This document shows, in pieces, positions 34,657 to 46,800 of a DNA stretch of 64,000 bases (its first letter is position 1; each line of letters starts with the position of its first letter). A program made the position numbers and the translations under genes. Below the pieces are notes generated by a model that made no database searches, was not told the DNA's origin, and saw nothing but the letters and a program-made list of their open reading frames with translations. Origin of the DNA: an uncultured Dongia sp. (GTDB taxonomy: Bacteria; Pseudomonadota; Alphaproteobacteria; Dongiales; Dongiaceae); the NCBI RefSeq assembly GCF_936916975.1, contig NZ_CAKZGO010000003.1:248001-312000 (forward strand), read 5' to 3'.

Positions 34657-35964
34657 TCATGCGGCAATGGCGGTGAGATGCTCGTCCGTGGCGCCGTTGA
34701 TGCGGGTGTCAATGATGCTGCCGGGTACTGCGCCAAAGCCCAGCGAGACGGGTGCAAAATGATCGCTGTGTCCGAACGCTGCGTTGCCTTCCGATTTTTC
34801 CACCAGCACGCGGGTGGCGGCGCCGAACTGCCGCGCGAAATAGGCACGTTGCGCAATAAGGCCGCGCTCACGCAGCGCCTGGGCGCGCGCCTTGCGCACC
34901 GGGCCCGGCACCTGAGGCATCTTCGCGGCCGGCGTACCGCTGCGGGCGGAATAGGGGAAGACATGCAGGAAGGTGAGGTTGCAGTCATCGATAAGGCGCA
35001 GCGAATTCTCGAACATCGCCTCGGTCTCGGTCGGAAAGCCGGCGATGAGATCGGCGCCGAATACCAGATCCGGGCGTGCCGCCAGCATCTCGGTCGTGAA
35101 ACGGATCGCATCGTCGCGGCTGTGGCGGCGTTTCATGCGCTTGAGGATCATGTCGTCGCCGGCCTGCAGTGACAGATGGAGATGCGGCATCAGTCGTTCT
35201 TCGGTGATGATCAGGCGACGCAGCTCCTCATCCACCTCGACCACGTCCAAAGACGAGAGGCGCAGGCGGGGGAGCTCCGGCACCAGGGTGAGAATGCGGC
35301 GCGTCAAGGCGCCAAGTCCACTGTTGCCCGGCAGATCGCCGCCATAGGAGGTGATGTCGACACCCGTCAGCACCACTTCGCGCACACCATTGGCGACCAG
35401 TTGGCGGATCTGATCGACGATGGCGCCGGTGGGTACCGAGCGGCTGTTGCCGCGGCCGAACGGGATGATGCAGAAGGTGCAGCGATGATCGCAACCCTGC
35501 TGGATCTCGACAAAGGCGCGCGCGCGCGCAGCGAAACCGGAGATGAGATGCGGGGCCGTTTCCGTCACCGTCATGATGTCGGCCACCGCCACATGCGGTG
35601 CGCGGGACAGGCTCAATGCGGTAAAGCTCTCGGCCTTCAGCTTCTCTTCATTGCCGAGAACGGCGTCGACCTCATCCATCGCCGCGAACTTCTCGGGCGA
35701 AATCTGCGCAGCACAGCCGGTGACGATAATGCGGGCAGAGGGGTTGAGGCGGCGCGCCTTGCGGATCGCCTGGCGTGCCTGGCGTTCGGCTTCCGAGGTG
35801 ACGGCGCAGGTGTTGATGATGATGGCGTCGTTGAGGCCCGCGGCCGAGGCGTGGTTGCGAATCACTTCGCTCTCGAATGCGTTGAGGCGGCAGCCGAAGG
35901 TCACCAGCTGCGGTTGGCCGGGTGTCGCTGCGTCGATGACGGGGGTGAGCGTTTCCTCAGCCAT
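34657..35964 (-). CDS. mtaB: tRNA (N6-threonylcarbamoyladenosine(37)-C2)-methylthiotransferase MtaB
   Basis: 435 residues. Radical SAM methylthiotransferase that makes ms2t6A37 in ANN-decoding tRNAs. The N-terminal MTTase domain has three cysteines for the auxiliary cluster (C25 in FGCRLNAFESE, C53 in INTCAV, C84 in VTGCAAQ). The radical SAM CxxxCxxC is C158, C162 and C165 (GCDHRCTFC). A C-terminal TRAM-like part (VLVEKSEGNAAFGHSDHFAPV) ends it. The FGCRLNAxE pattern separates MtaB from MiaB and RimO. It starts eight bases inside the end of dapF. Confidence 0.95.
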   Translation of the reverse strand: MAEETLTPVIDAATPGQPQLVTFGCRLNAFESEVIRNHASAAGLNDAIIINTCAVTSEAERQARQAIRKARRLNPSARIIVTGCAAQISPEKFAAMDEVDAVLGNEEKLKAESFTALSLSRAPHVAVADIMTVTETAPHLISGFAARARAFVEIQQGCDHRCTFCIIPFGRGNSRSVPTGAIVDQIRQLVANGVREVVLTGVDITSYGGDLPGNSGLGALTRRILTLVPELPRLRLSSLDVVEVDEELRRLIITEERLMPHLHLSLQAGDDMILKRMKRRHSRDDAIRFTTEMLAARPDLVFGADLIAGFPTETEAMFENSLRLIDDCNLTFLHVFPYSARSGTPAAKMPQVPGPVRKARAQALRERGLIAQRAYFARQFGAATRVLVEKSEGNAAFGHSDHFAPVSLGFGAVPGSIIDTRINGATDEHLTAIAA

Positions 35965-36820
35965 GACCGTTTACGAACCCCGCCTTGCCGGCAAGACTGT
36001 CGAGATCGATCACCCCTTCATAGGAGAGCGACCACGGACCGGTCATGCGGACATGGCCATTCTCCAGCCATTCGATGGTCAGCGTCCCGCCATCGACGAT
36101 GACCTGGCCCTTGCGACCGCTGAGGCCGCGGCGCGCCGCAGCCACCAAGGTGGCACAGGCACCTGACCCACAGGCCAATGTGATGCCGGCACCACGTTCC
36201 CAGACGCGCATCCGCATGCTGGCGGGCGACAGGATCTGCACGAATTCGATATTGGCGCGCTGCGGGAAGAACAGATGGTTCTCCAGCTGCGGGCCGATGA
36301 CAGGCAGATCGATCGCATCGACATCGGGCACGAAGAAGACGGCATGGCTGGAGCCGACATTGACACCGACCGGGTCAGACACCGGGCCCAGCGCCACCGG
36401 CATGTGGAGCGTGTCACAGGCGGCTGCCACGGGAATATCGGCCCAGTCGAGATTGGCCGGGCCCATATCGACGGCGATCTCGCCATTGCCAAGGCGCTCC
36501 GCCGGCAGCAGGCCGGCAACGGTCTCGATCACCGCGTGACCATTCGCCTTCTCGTCCATGATACGCGCAGCGATGCAGCGCGTCGCGTTACCGCAGGCGC
36601 GTGCTTCCGACCCATCGGCATTATGGAGCCGCATGAAGACGTCGGCGCCGGGCGTCACCGGATTCTCCAGCGTCACCATCTGGTCGAAACCGACGCCAAA
36701 ATGCCGGTCGCCAAGGCGCTGTCGCTGCTGCACGGAGAGGCTCAGATTCTGCCGACGCGCATCCAGCACGACAAAATCATTGCCGAGGCCATGCATTTTG
36801 AGGAACGGGACAGCCGTCAT
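35957..36820 (-). CDS. dapF: Diaminopimelate epimerase
   Basis: 287 residues. Converts LL- to meso-diaminopimelate for lysine and peptidoglycan synthesis, using two cysteines without cofactor: C76 in ARACGNATRC and C217 in LACGSGACATL. The opening FLKMHGLGNDFVVLD and HNADGSEA are family signatures, and the C-terminal VRMTGPWSLSYEG closes the second domain. First gene of the operon with mtaB and ftsY; the order is conserved in alphaproteobacteria. Confidence 0.96.
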   Translation of the reverse strand: MTAVPFLKMHGLGNDFVVLDARRQNLSLSVQQRQRLGDRHFGVGFDQMVTLENPVTPGADVFMRLHNADGSEARACGNATRCIAARIMDEKANGHAVIETVAGLLPAERLGNGEIAVDMGPANLDWADIPVAAACDTLHMPVALGPVSDPVGVNVGSSHAVFFVPDVDAIDLPVIGPQLENHLFFPQRANIEFVQILSPASMRMRVWERGAGITLACGSGACATLVAAARRGLSGRKGQVIVDGGTLTIEWLENGHVRMTGPWSLSYEGVIDLDSLAGKAGFVNGHG

Positions 36821-36985
36821 CCTGGGGTCATCCTAGCGGTATCCTGGCTGGAACTCGTGTGGTTATGCCGTTGGCCTCGGCCCAAGTCCAATGATTTCAG
36901 TAGGATCGGCCCCTGCGCCGGAAGCAGGGCACACACTATTGTCGTGGGCAGCCAGCGCGTGGCAAAAGCGCCGCGACGGCACTGG

Positions 36986-37014
36986 TTGACGGGCCCCCAT
37001 CCCCTCTGTATAAC
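36986..37014 (+). promoter_or_regulatory. Sigma-70 type promoter of rpsT
   Basis: TTGACG (36986-36991) and TATAAC (37009-37014) are separated by 17 bases and lie about 47 bases upstream of the rpsT ATG. This is the best match to a housekeeping promoter in the window. Confidence 0.8.
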
Positions 37015-37060
37015 CCGCCGCCAACAGCATTTTCTTACGTTTCAAAGCAGGTATTGCCCC

Positions 37061-37324
37061 ATGGCTCATCATAAATCCGCGGAAAAGCGCATTCGTCAGG
37101 CCGTTGTCGCCACGGCGCGCAACCGCACCAACAACAGCCGCATGAAATCGGCCGTGAAGAAGGCCGAAGTGGCCATCGCCAGCGGCAACAAGGCCGAAGC
37201 CGAAGCAGCCCTCAAGGCAGCGATGCCGGAATTGGCGCGCGGCGTGGTGACCGGCGTGGTTCACAAGAATACCGCCGCCCGCAAAATGTCGCGCCTCACC
37301 AAGCGCCTCCGCACGCTGGCCTAA
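37061..37324 (+). CDS. rpsT: 30S ribosomal protein S20
   Basis: 87 residues, highly basic: MAHHKSAEKRIRQAVVATAR, NRTNNSRMKSAVKKAE, and GVVHKNTAARKMSRLTKRL at the end, all typical S20. It binds 16S rRNA in the small subunit. A longer in-frame extension upstream has no family support, and ATG 37061 gives the standard N-terminus. A consensus-like promoter lies upstream and a strong terminator downstream, so it is a single-gene unit. rpsT next to dnaA is common in alphaproteobacteria. Confidence 0.97.
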   Translation: MAHHKSAEKRIRQAVVATARNRTNNSRMKSAVKKAEVAIASGNKAEAEAALKAAMPELARGVVTGVVHKNTAARKMSRLTKRLRTLA

Positions 37325-37373
37325 GATACAGATCGAGCCCTGCCCCGTAAGGGTCTGGAAGCTATCGCGTAAG

Positions 37374-37408
37374 CCGCGGCCTTCACGGGAAGGCCGCGGT
37401 TCTCGTTT
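37374..37408 (+). terminator. Rho-independent terminator of rpsT
   Basis: Stem CCGCGGCCTT (37374-37383) and AAGGCCGCGG (37390-37399) with a CACGGG loop, followed by TTCTCGTTT. A perfect 10-bp stem and T-rich tail 50 bases after the rpsT stop. Confidence 0.9.
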
Positions 37409-37996
37409 GTGGCTGGTCGAAGACAACGCCACCATCCGTTGTAGCTGATAGGTCTTTTTGTGCTGTTGAATCTGTGATGATTCAGCCACAGCGAGGGTAG
37501 CAAGAGTCGATTCCCACGCGTTCTCGATTCGGACTTGTTGCATGCCTTATTGTGCGCGCGTAGAGTTCGCTTCGGCCGCGAGACAGGGCGTTGGCCGGGG
37601 CTCGAAAAGAGCTTGATCACGGGAAAATTAGCTATAAAAAACAAAGATCTATGATGCGTGATGCCACGTTTCATCAGTTCTCTTGCCAAAGCTGCGGTGG
37701 TACCTCTGCCGCACTCGCCAGTGAACGCCAGAAAGCTGCCAGATTCATCCGATCTGGTCCCTTCTCAGCGTCCATTTTCCCCCATCGACACCTGTGGCAA
37801 CCAAGTCACGGTTACATTGCGCGCCTTCATGGAATAATCGCGCATTGGTTGCAGCCCTACTCACCCGATCCCAACAGGTTCGGCGGCCGGGCTTAAGTTA
37901 ACCATTAAGACCGCCGCCGATCCGGGTGCCACGCCGCCTTTAGGCGCGTGATGCCTATGCGGTGGCGGAATCGACGATTGCTGGGGGAAGACGATC
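37409..37996. other. 588-base region without a supported gene, rpsT-rhodanese/dnaA
   Basis: No convincing coding frame is present. A 101-codon plus-strand frame (37591-37896) lacks any recognisable domain and ribosome site. An A+T-rich patch (about 37612-37665) and the position upstream of the dnaA cluster suggest the cluster's promoter lies here. I searched by eye for DnaA boxes (TTATCCACA and its complement) and saw no cluster, so an origin is not claimed. A GGGGGAAG ribosome site precedes the rhodanese ATG. Confidence 0.6.
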
Positions 37997-38425
37997 ATGA
38001 GCCAAACTGGAACCTATGCGGGCGACGTGACGCCGCAAAACGCCTGGGAAGCCCTCGTCAAAGACCCGGCCGCACGCCTGATTGACGTGCGCACCCAGCC
38101 GGAATGGAGCTTTGTCGGCATCCCCGACCTCAGCCCCATCGGCAAGAAAGTCGTGCTGACCTCCTGGCAGGCCTATCCCGGCATGGCGGTCGACCCCGAC
38201 TTTGCCGGCAAGGTGAAGGCCCAGCTGGGTAATGCAAAGGGTCCGCTCTATTTCCTGTGCCGCTCCGGCGCAAGGTCGCGGGCGGCGGCCATCGCCATGA
38301 CCGAGGCGGGCCTTGGCCCCTGCTTCAATGTCAGCGGTGGGTTCGAAGGCGACAAGGATGCCAGCAGTCATCGGGGCCGCGCCAATGGCTGGAAGGTCGC
38401 CGACCTCCCCTGGGTGCAGGACTGA
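37997..38425 (+). CDS. Rhodanese-like domain protein
   Basis: 142 residues forming one rhodanese domain: TPQNAWEALVKDPAARLIDVRTQPEW, and the active-site loop FLCRSGARSRAAA with C88. Rhodaneses carry persulfide sulfur; the six-residue loop CRSGAR fits the single-domain class. The C-terminal NVSGGFEGDKD...WKVADLPW is typical. Its TGA overlaps the putative dnaA ATG (TGATG), so the two genes are likely co-translated. A rhodanese gene just before dnaA recurs in Rhodospirillales as I recall; the functional reason is unknown. Confidence 0.9.
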   Translation: MSQTGTYAGDVTPQNAWEALVKDPAARLIDVRTQPEWSFVGIPDLSPIGKKVVLTSWQAYPGMAVDPDFAGKVKAQLGNAKGPLYFLCRSGARSRAAAIAMTEAGLGPCFNVSGGFEGDKDASSHRGRANGWKVADLPWVQD

Positions 38426-39924
38426 TGAGCAGCATCATGAGCCGCAACGACGAGATGAATTTGGGGTTAGGGGGCAAGGGCATGATCGAAGCTGGCAGCG
38501 ATTCGCTTCTCAATGCGCAATGGGCCCGTGTGCGTGGTCGCCTGCGCGCGGAGTTCGGCGAGGCGACGTTCCGGTCGTGGCTGAAGCCGCTGACGCTTGC
38601 CGGCCGTCGTGGCCAGGATCTGCGCGTGGCCGTGCCGTCGCGCTTCATGCGCGATTGGGTGGCGACGCATTATGCCGACCGCATCATGGCGCTGTGGAGC
38701 AGCGAATGCCCGGAGATCCGCTCGGTCGAGGTGATCGTCGATGCCCGCGACGCCGTCGCGGCCGATGACACTGCCGATGACGTGACGCCGATCGAGGCGC
38801 CCCATGTATCGTCGGGTGTCAGTAAAGGTGGCCAGCCGGTCAACGACGACCAGCCGGCGGTGTCGGTCGCCAATTTCGCCGAGGCCGATGGCCTGGCGGA
38901 AGTCAGCGCCACGCTGGATCCGCGCCTGACCTTCGACAATTTCGTGGTCGGCAAGTCGAACGAACTGGCGCATGCCGCTGCCTTGCGCGTCGCCGAATCC
39001 GATGTCGTGCCGTTCAACCCGCTGTTTCTTTACGGTGGCGTCGGCCTCGGCAAGACGCATCTCATGCATGCCATCGCCCACCACATCAAGAAGAAGCAGC
39101 CGCAAAAGCGGGTGATCTATCTCTCCGCCGAAAAGTTCATGTACCAGTTCATCCGGGCGCTCCGGAACAAGAACACCATGGCCTTCAAGGAATTGTTCCG
39201 TTCGGTTGACGTGCTCATGGTCGATGACGTGCAGTTCATCATCGGCAAGGAATCGACCCAGGAAGAATTCTTCCACACGTTCAACGCGCTGTTCGACCAG
39301 AACAAGCAAGTGGTGCTCTCGGCCGACAAATCGCCTTCCGATCTCCAAGGGCTTGAGGAGCGCATGCGCACGCGCTTCGGCTGGGGCCTTGTCGCCGACA
39401 TCCATCCGACGACCTACGAATTGCGCCTCGGCATCCTGCAGGCCAAGGCCGAACAGGCGCCGATCCAGATTCCCTCCAAGGTGCTGGAGTTCCTGGCACA
39501 CCGCATCTCATCGAACGTACGCGAGCTTGAAGGGGCGCTGACCCGTATCATCGCCCATGCGACCCTGGTCGGCCGCGCCGTCTCGGTTGAATCCGCGCAG
39601 GAGCTGCTGAAGGACCTGCTGCGCGCCAATGATCGGTCGGTGACCATCGAGGAAATTCAGCGCCGCGTCGCCGAGCATTACAACATCAAGCTGGCCGATA
39701 TGAGTTCGCCGCGCCGCGCGCGCCAGGTCTCGCGCCCGCGTCAGATCGCCATGTATCTGGCAAAACAGCTGACCACCAAATCGCTGCCGGATATCGGCCG
39801 CTCCTTCGGTGGCCGCGACCATACGACGGTCATGCATGCCGTGAAAAAGGTCGAGGAATTGGCGACAGGCGACATCTCCTTCGCCGAGGATATCGACCTT
39901 CTGAAGCGCATGCTGGAAGGCTGA
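38425..39924 (+). CDS. dnaA: Chromosomal replication initiator protein DnaA
   Basis: 499 residues from ATG 38425, which overlaps the rhodanese stop; ATGs at 38455 and 38482 (the latter behind AGGGGGCAAGGG) are possible and would trim 10-19 residues. Domain I begins at SLLNAQWARVRGRLRAEFGEATFRSWL. A variable acidic linker (about 110-165) precedes the AAA+ core: Walker A GGVGLGKTHL near 205, Walker B VLMVDDVQF near 265. Domain IV ends with the box-recognition helix SFGGRDHTTVMHA near 460-473. Binds oriC and opens DNA. Co-transcribed with the rhodanese gene. Confidence 0.97.
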   Translation: MSSIMSRNDEMNLGLGGKGMIEAGSDSLLNAQWARVRGRLRAEFGEATFRSWLKPLTLAGRRGQDLRVAVPSRFMRDWVATHYADRIMALWSSECPEIRSVEVIVDARDAVAADDTADDVTPIEAPHVSSGVSKGGQPVNDDQPAVSVANFAEADGLAEVSATLDPRLTFDNFVVGKSNELAHAAALRVAESDVVPFNPLFLYGGVGLGKTHLMHAIAHHIKKKQPQKRVIYLSAEKFMYQFIRALRNKNTMAFKELFRSVDVLMVDDVQFIIGKESTQEEFFHTFNALFDQNKQVVLSADKSPSDLQGLEERMRTRFGWGLVADIHPTTYELRLGILQAKAEQAPIQIPSKVLEFLAHRISSNVRELEGALTRIIAHATLVGRAVSVESAQELLKDLLRANDRSVTIEEIQRRVAEHYNIKLADMSSPRRARQVSRPRQIAMYLAKQLTTKSLPDIGRSFGGRDHTTVMHAVKKVEELATGDISFAEDIDLLKRMLEG

Positions 39925-40030
39925 TTTTCGGCCCGCGCCGAAGGGCGCATTTCCTTGGCTTTCTGCGGGGTTGCCGAGGCTCGTCGGCCCCCGTTCTGGG
40001 ACATAAAACCCTGTTGCCCTGGGCCTAACC

Positions 40031-40039
40031 TGCTATAAT
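40031..40039 (+). promoter_or_regulatory. Extended -10 element upstream of dnaN
   Basis: TGCTATAAT has a perfect TATAAT (40034-40039) with the TGn extension, 184 bases upstream of the dnaN start. The only nearby -35-like hexamer (TTGCCC, 40014) is 14 bases away, so it probably works as an extended -10 promoter. The rest of the 298-base dnaA-dnaN gap shows no gene. Confidence 0.6.
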
Positions 40040-40222
40040 CCCCCACTTGCTGGAAACCAGGGTCGATTCGACCATTTCCGCCCGCCGGTCTAGTGGGGGC
40101 GCGGGGGACCTTCAGGCAAGGTTGGAATTGATCGGACCGACGGCGTCGGAACTCGAATCTGAGGGCATCCCGCCCCGATTGGAGGGTACCGCCAGCGGCC
40201 AGAAACAGGGTTGAGTTAGGCC

Positions 40223-41341
40223 ATGAAACTGACCATCGAACGGACCCTCCTGCTCAAGGCATTGGGGCATGTGCAGAGCGTTGTCGAGCGCCGCAACACC
40301 ATTCCCATCCTGTCCAATGTGCTGGCAGAGGCCAAGGATGGCCAATTGTCGCTGACCGCCACGGATATGGACCTCGCCGTGGTCGAAAAGGTGGCAGCCG
40401 ATATCGCCACGCCGGGTGCCGCCACGGTCCCCGCTCATACGCTCCACGACATCGTCCGCAAGCTGCCGGATGGCGCCCAGGTGCAAATCGAGCTCGCCGC
40501 CGATGGCCAGCAGGTCACGGTGAAAGCCGGCCGCTCGCGCTTTGCCCTGGCGACCTTGCCTAAGGAAGACTTCCCGGCCATCCATGCCGGCGATCTGCCG
40601 CACAAATTCCCGCTCTCTGCCGCCGACCTCAAAGGGCTCATCGATCGCACCAAATTTGCGATCTCGACGGAAGAGACGCGCTATTACCTCAACGGCATCT
40701 ATGTCCATGCCTTCAATTCCGGCAAGCAGACCAGCCTGCGCGCGGTGGCGACCGACGGCCATCGTCTGGCGCGGGTCGAGATGCCCCTGCCCGAGGGTGC
40801 CGAGAGCATTCCCGGTGTCATCGTGCCCAGGAAGATGGTCAACGAAGTCCGCAAGCTGATCGAGGATTTCGAGGGTGCTGTCGACGTGTCGCTATCCGAC
40901 AGCCGCATCCGCTTCGCCTTTGCCGACGTCGTCTTGACCTCAAAGCTGATCGACGGGTCATTCCCGGACTACCAGCGCGTCATCCCCACCGCCAACGACA
41001 AGGTGCTGGAAGTCGACCGCAAGGAATTCCGCGACGCGGTCGACCGTGTCTCGACCATCTCCAGCGAGAAATCGCGCGCCGTGAAGCTCAGCCTGAAGCC
41101 TGGCACGCTCACGCTCTCGGCCACCAGCGCGGAGAATGGCAGCGCCTCGGAAGAGATCGAGGTGAAGTATGACGGACAGCCGATGGAGATCGGCTTCAAC
41201 TCGAAATATCTGCTCGATGTCGCCGACGAGATCGAAGGTCAGGGCCTGGAACTGAAGCTGGCTGATTCCGTGGCCCCCACCCTGCTGCGCGACATGGCGG
41301 ATGCCCAGGCACTCTATGTGCTGATGCCGATGCGCGTGTGA
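40223..41341 (+). CDS. dnaN: DNA polymerase III beta subunit (sliding clamp)
   Basis: 372 residues in three topologically equal domains; the dimer ring tethers polymerase III to DNA. Signatures: MKLTIERTLLLKALGHVQSVVERRNTIPILSNVL, LTATDMDLAVVEKV, FAISTEETRYYLNGIY, VATDGHRLARVEMP, FNSKYLLDVAD, and the C-terminal ALYVLMPMRV. Followed four bases later by recF, as in the classical dnaA-dnaN-recF-gyrB order. Confidence 0.97.
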   Translation: MKLTIERTLLLKALGHVQSVVERRNTIPILSNVLAEAKDGQLSLTATDMDLAVVEKVAADIATPGAATVPAHTLHDIVRKLPDGAQVQIELAADGQQVTVKAGRSRFALATLPKEDFPAIHAGDLPHKFPLSAADLKGLIDRTKFAISTEETRYYLNGIYVHAFNSGKQTSLRAVATDGHRLARVEMPLPEGAESIPGVIVPRKMVNEVRKLIEDFEGAVDVSLSDSRIRFAFADVVLTSKLIDGSFPDYQRVIPTANDKVLEVDRKEFRDAVDRVSTISSEKSRAVKLSLKPGTLTLSATSAENGSASEEIEVKYDGQPMEIGFNSKYLLDVADEIEGQGLELKLADSVAPTLLRDMADAQALYVLMPMRV

Positions 41342-41345
41342 GGCA

Positions 41346-45135
<3,790 letters not shown>

Positions 45136-45145
45136 GGCGTCGTAA

Positions 45146-45661
45146 TTGGCCACGGTAGAGATACGCATACGTCATGCGACATCTGCTGATGCCGGCGTGC
45201 TGGATGACCTGATCCGGCAGCTGGCTGCGCATGAAGGGGCCGCCGATCTCATCACCTTTACCAGCGCGCAGGTCACGGAAGCCTTAGGCGGTAACTCGCC
45301 ACGGCTCCGCGCGATCCTCGCCGAGGACGCGGAGGGGGTCTGCGGCTTCGTCACCTACACCATCGACTTTGCGATCTGGAACGGTGGCGACATCCTACGC
45401 GTCGACGATGTCTTTGTGTGTGCGCGGGCTCGTCGGCGCGGTGTCGGCCGCCTCCTGATGCGGCGCATTGCCGAACTGGCGCTGGCCGGCAACATGATCG
45501 CGCGCTGGGAGATCGAGCCCGCGAATATTGCCGCCCAGAAATTCTATCAAGGCCTAGGCGCCACCCTCCGCGACAAGATCGTCGCGCGGTGGGAACTTCC
45601 CGCGATGAAGGCCGCGGCTGCCGCTGACGCCCACGCATCAGCGGCCAGGAAGCGTCCCTGA
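45146..45661 (+). CDS. GNAT family N-acetyltransferase
   Basis: 171 residues from TTG 45146, ten bases after gyrB, with GAGG upstream. The GNAT fold is visible: IRIRHATSADAGVLDDLIRQLAAHEG, then DILRVDDVFVCARARRRGVGRLLMRRIAEL with the acetyl-CoA pyrophosphate loop RRRGVGRLL, and IEPANIAAQKFYQGLGATLRDK. Substrate unknown; similar to small polyamine or amine acetyltransferases in outline. The Ala/Lys-rich C-terminal tail (AAAAADAHASAARKRP) looks disordered. Confidence 0.87.
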   Translation: MATVEIRIRHATSADAGVLDDLIRQLAAHEGAADLITFTSAQVTEALGGNSPRLRAILAEDAEGVCGFVTYTIDFAIWNGGDILRVDDVFVCARARRRGVGRLLMRRIAELALAGNMIARWEIEPANIAAQKFYQGLGATLRDKIVARWELPAMKAAAAADAHASAARKRP

Positions 45662-45681
45662 TGCCGCCGACAACCGGCCTC

Positions 45682-46089
45682 TCACGGCTCCTCTTCAAAC
45701 TGTTCCGCGTGGCCGGGAATGATGATCCCCGACAGCTTGCGGCTGGTCCAGATGTGATGGGCTTGGGCGAGGTCTGGTGGCTCGTCGAGTGATCCGCCTT
45801 TGACGGAGATGCTGTCGTCCACCGCGCGGTCGCCGTGGAAGACGCGCGAGCCGCATAGGGGACAGAAGAAACAATGCAAAGTGGCGCCGCTATCGGTGGG
45901 GCGCGACCAGCGCTTGATATCCCCCGACACCAGCTTCACATCGCTGCTGCGCATGATGACGGAAATGCCGAACGCTGACGCAGATTGCTTGCGGCATTCG
46001 CGGCAATGACAGACATACACCTGCAAGGGTTCTGCCCTGAGCTCATAGCGCACGGCACCGCATTGGCAACCGCCAGTCTTCGATGACAT
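45682..46089 (-). CDS. GFA family (CENP-V/glutathione-dependent formaldehyde-activating fold) protein
   Basis: 135 residues from ATG 46089, which has GGAGAGGG upstream; a longer frame to 46167 is not needed. Zinc-binding cysteines are in GGCQCGAVRYEL, VCHCRECRKQSASAFG and HCFFCPLCGSRVFHG, the three-cluster pattern of the Mss4-like GFA family. Members are annotated as formaldehyde-glutathione enzymes, but most have no proven activity. Convergent with the GNAT gene; 81 bases separate it from the upstream racemase gene. Confidence 0.88.
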   Translation of the reverse strand: MSSKTGGCQCGAVRYELRAEPLQVYVCHCRECRKQSASAFGISVIMRSSDVKLVSGDIKRWSRPTDSGATLHCFFCPLCGSRVFHGDRAVDDSISVKGGSLDEPPDLAQAHHIWTSRKLSGIIIPGHAEQFEEEP

Positions 46090-46170
46090 CAGCCCTCTCC
46101 AGTCATGAGCACATCGTGCGGTGTTCGCTTTGACGCGGACCTTAGCACGGCGCGCCGCATCGTTCACCCG

Positions 46171-46800
46171 TCAGCCGGCAGCGGCTGCCAGCAAGCTCGC
46201 GCGCGGACTAGTGAGGGGTTGCGGACCACGGCACAGGGTTGTGGCCGGCGCCATCGACGCCTGGGCGAAGGCGACGCTGGTGGCACCATCGCGATGGGCT
46301 TGATCGCTGGCGCCGGCGATCAGGGCACCATATCGGGCCTGGTCGCCCGCCTTGAAGATGTCCCAGGCGCCCGCCACCAATTGCATGTCGATCTCGGCGC
46401 GGCCGTTTGCGGCTACTTCGCGGAAGAGATCGCCGGTCGCCTGCGCCGTGCCGGGGAAAGTGTAGAGCACGACAACACGCCCACCGCGGCCGATCGCGGC
46501 TTCCGCCAGCGCACGGTCGATGCGCAACGTCGGCACGGCGCCTTTAAAACCGTCGGCGATCGGTCCCAAGGTCGAACAGGCCAGCAACACGAAATCGGCA
46601 TCGGCGGCAGCCGCGACAAGTGCCGCGACCGTCCCGCCGGTGATGGCATCGGTGAGGCCGCCGGCCTTTTCCGCGGCAAGCAGCAGGTCGGCGCGCACAA
46701 TATGTTTGAGTTCGAGCTCCAGCCCGTCAGCAGCCGCATCGAAATGGGCGACATTGCTGGCGGCGGTATGCAGGCACGCGATGCGTTTACGCGGCATCAC
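46171..46800 (-). CDS. Aspartate/glutamate racemase family protein
   Basis: 209 residues. Asp/Glu/hydantoin racemase-like fold: RKRIACLHTAASNVAHFDAA at the start, the first catalytic cysteine in VLLACSTLGPIAD, and a second in APATTLCRGPQPLTSP. The order of the two cysteines fits a two-cysteine racemase or a maleate isomerase-like enzyme. Substrate not determined. Its ATG overlaps the end of the diguanylate cyclase gene by four bases, so the two are translationally coupled. Confidence 0.8.
   Translation of the reverse strand: MMPRKRIACLHTAASNVAHFDAAADGLELELKHIVRADLLLAAEKAGGLTDAITGGTVAALVAAAADADFVLLACSTLGPIADGFKGAVPTLRIDRALAEAAIGRGGRVVVLYTFPGTAQATGDLFREVAANGRAEIDMQLVAGAWDIFKAGDQARYGALIAGASDQAHRDGATSVAFAQASMAPATTLCRGPQPLTSPRASLLAAAAG

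Noticed and set aside
37591-37896. 101-codon plus-strand frame upstream of the rhodanese gene
   Set aside because: No ribosome site, no domain and low-complexity mixed composition; not enough to call a gene.
37400-40222. Possible chromosomal origin around dnaA
   Set aside because: No cluster of TTATCCACA-like boxes was seen in the gaps at 37409-37996 or 39925-40222. In alphaproteobacteria the origin is often far from dnaA.
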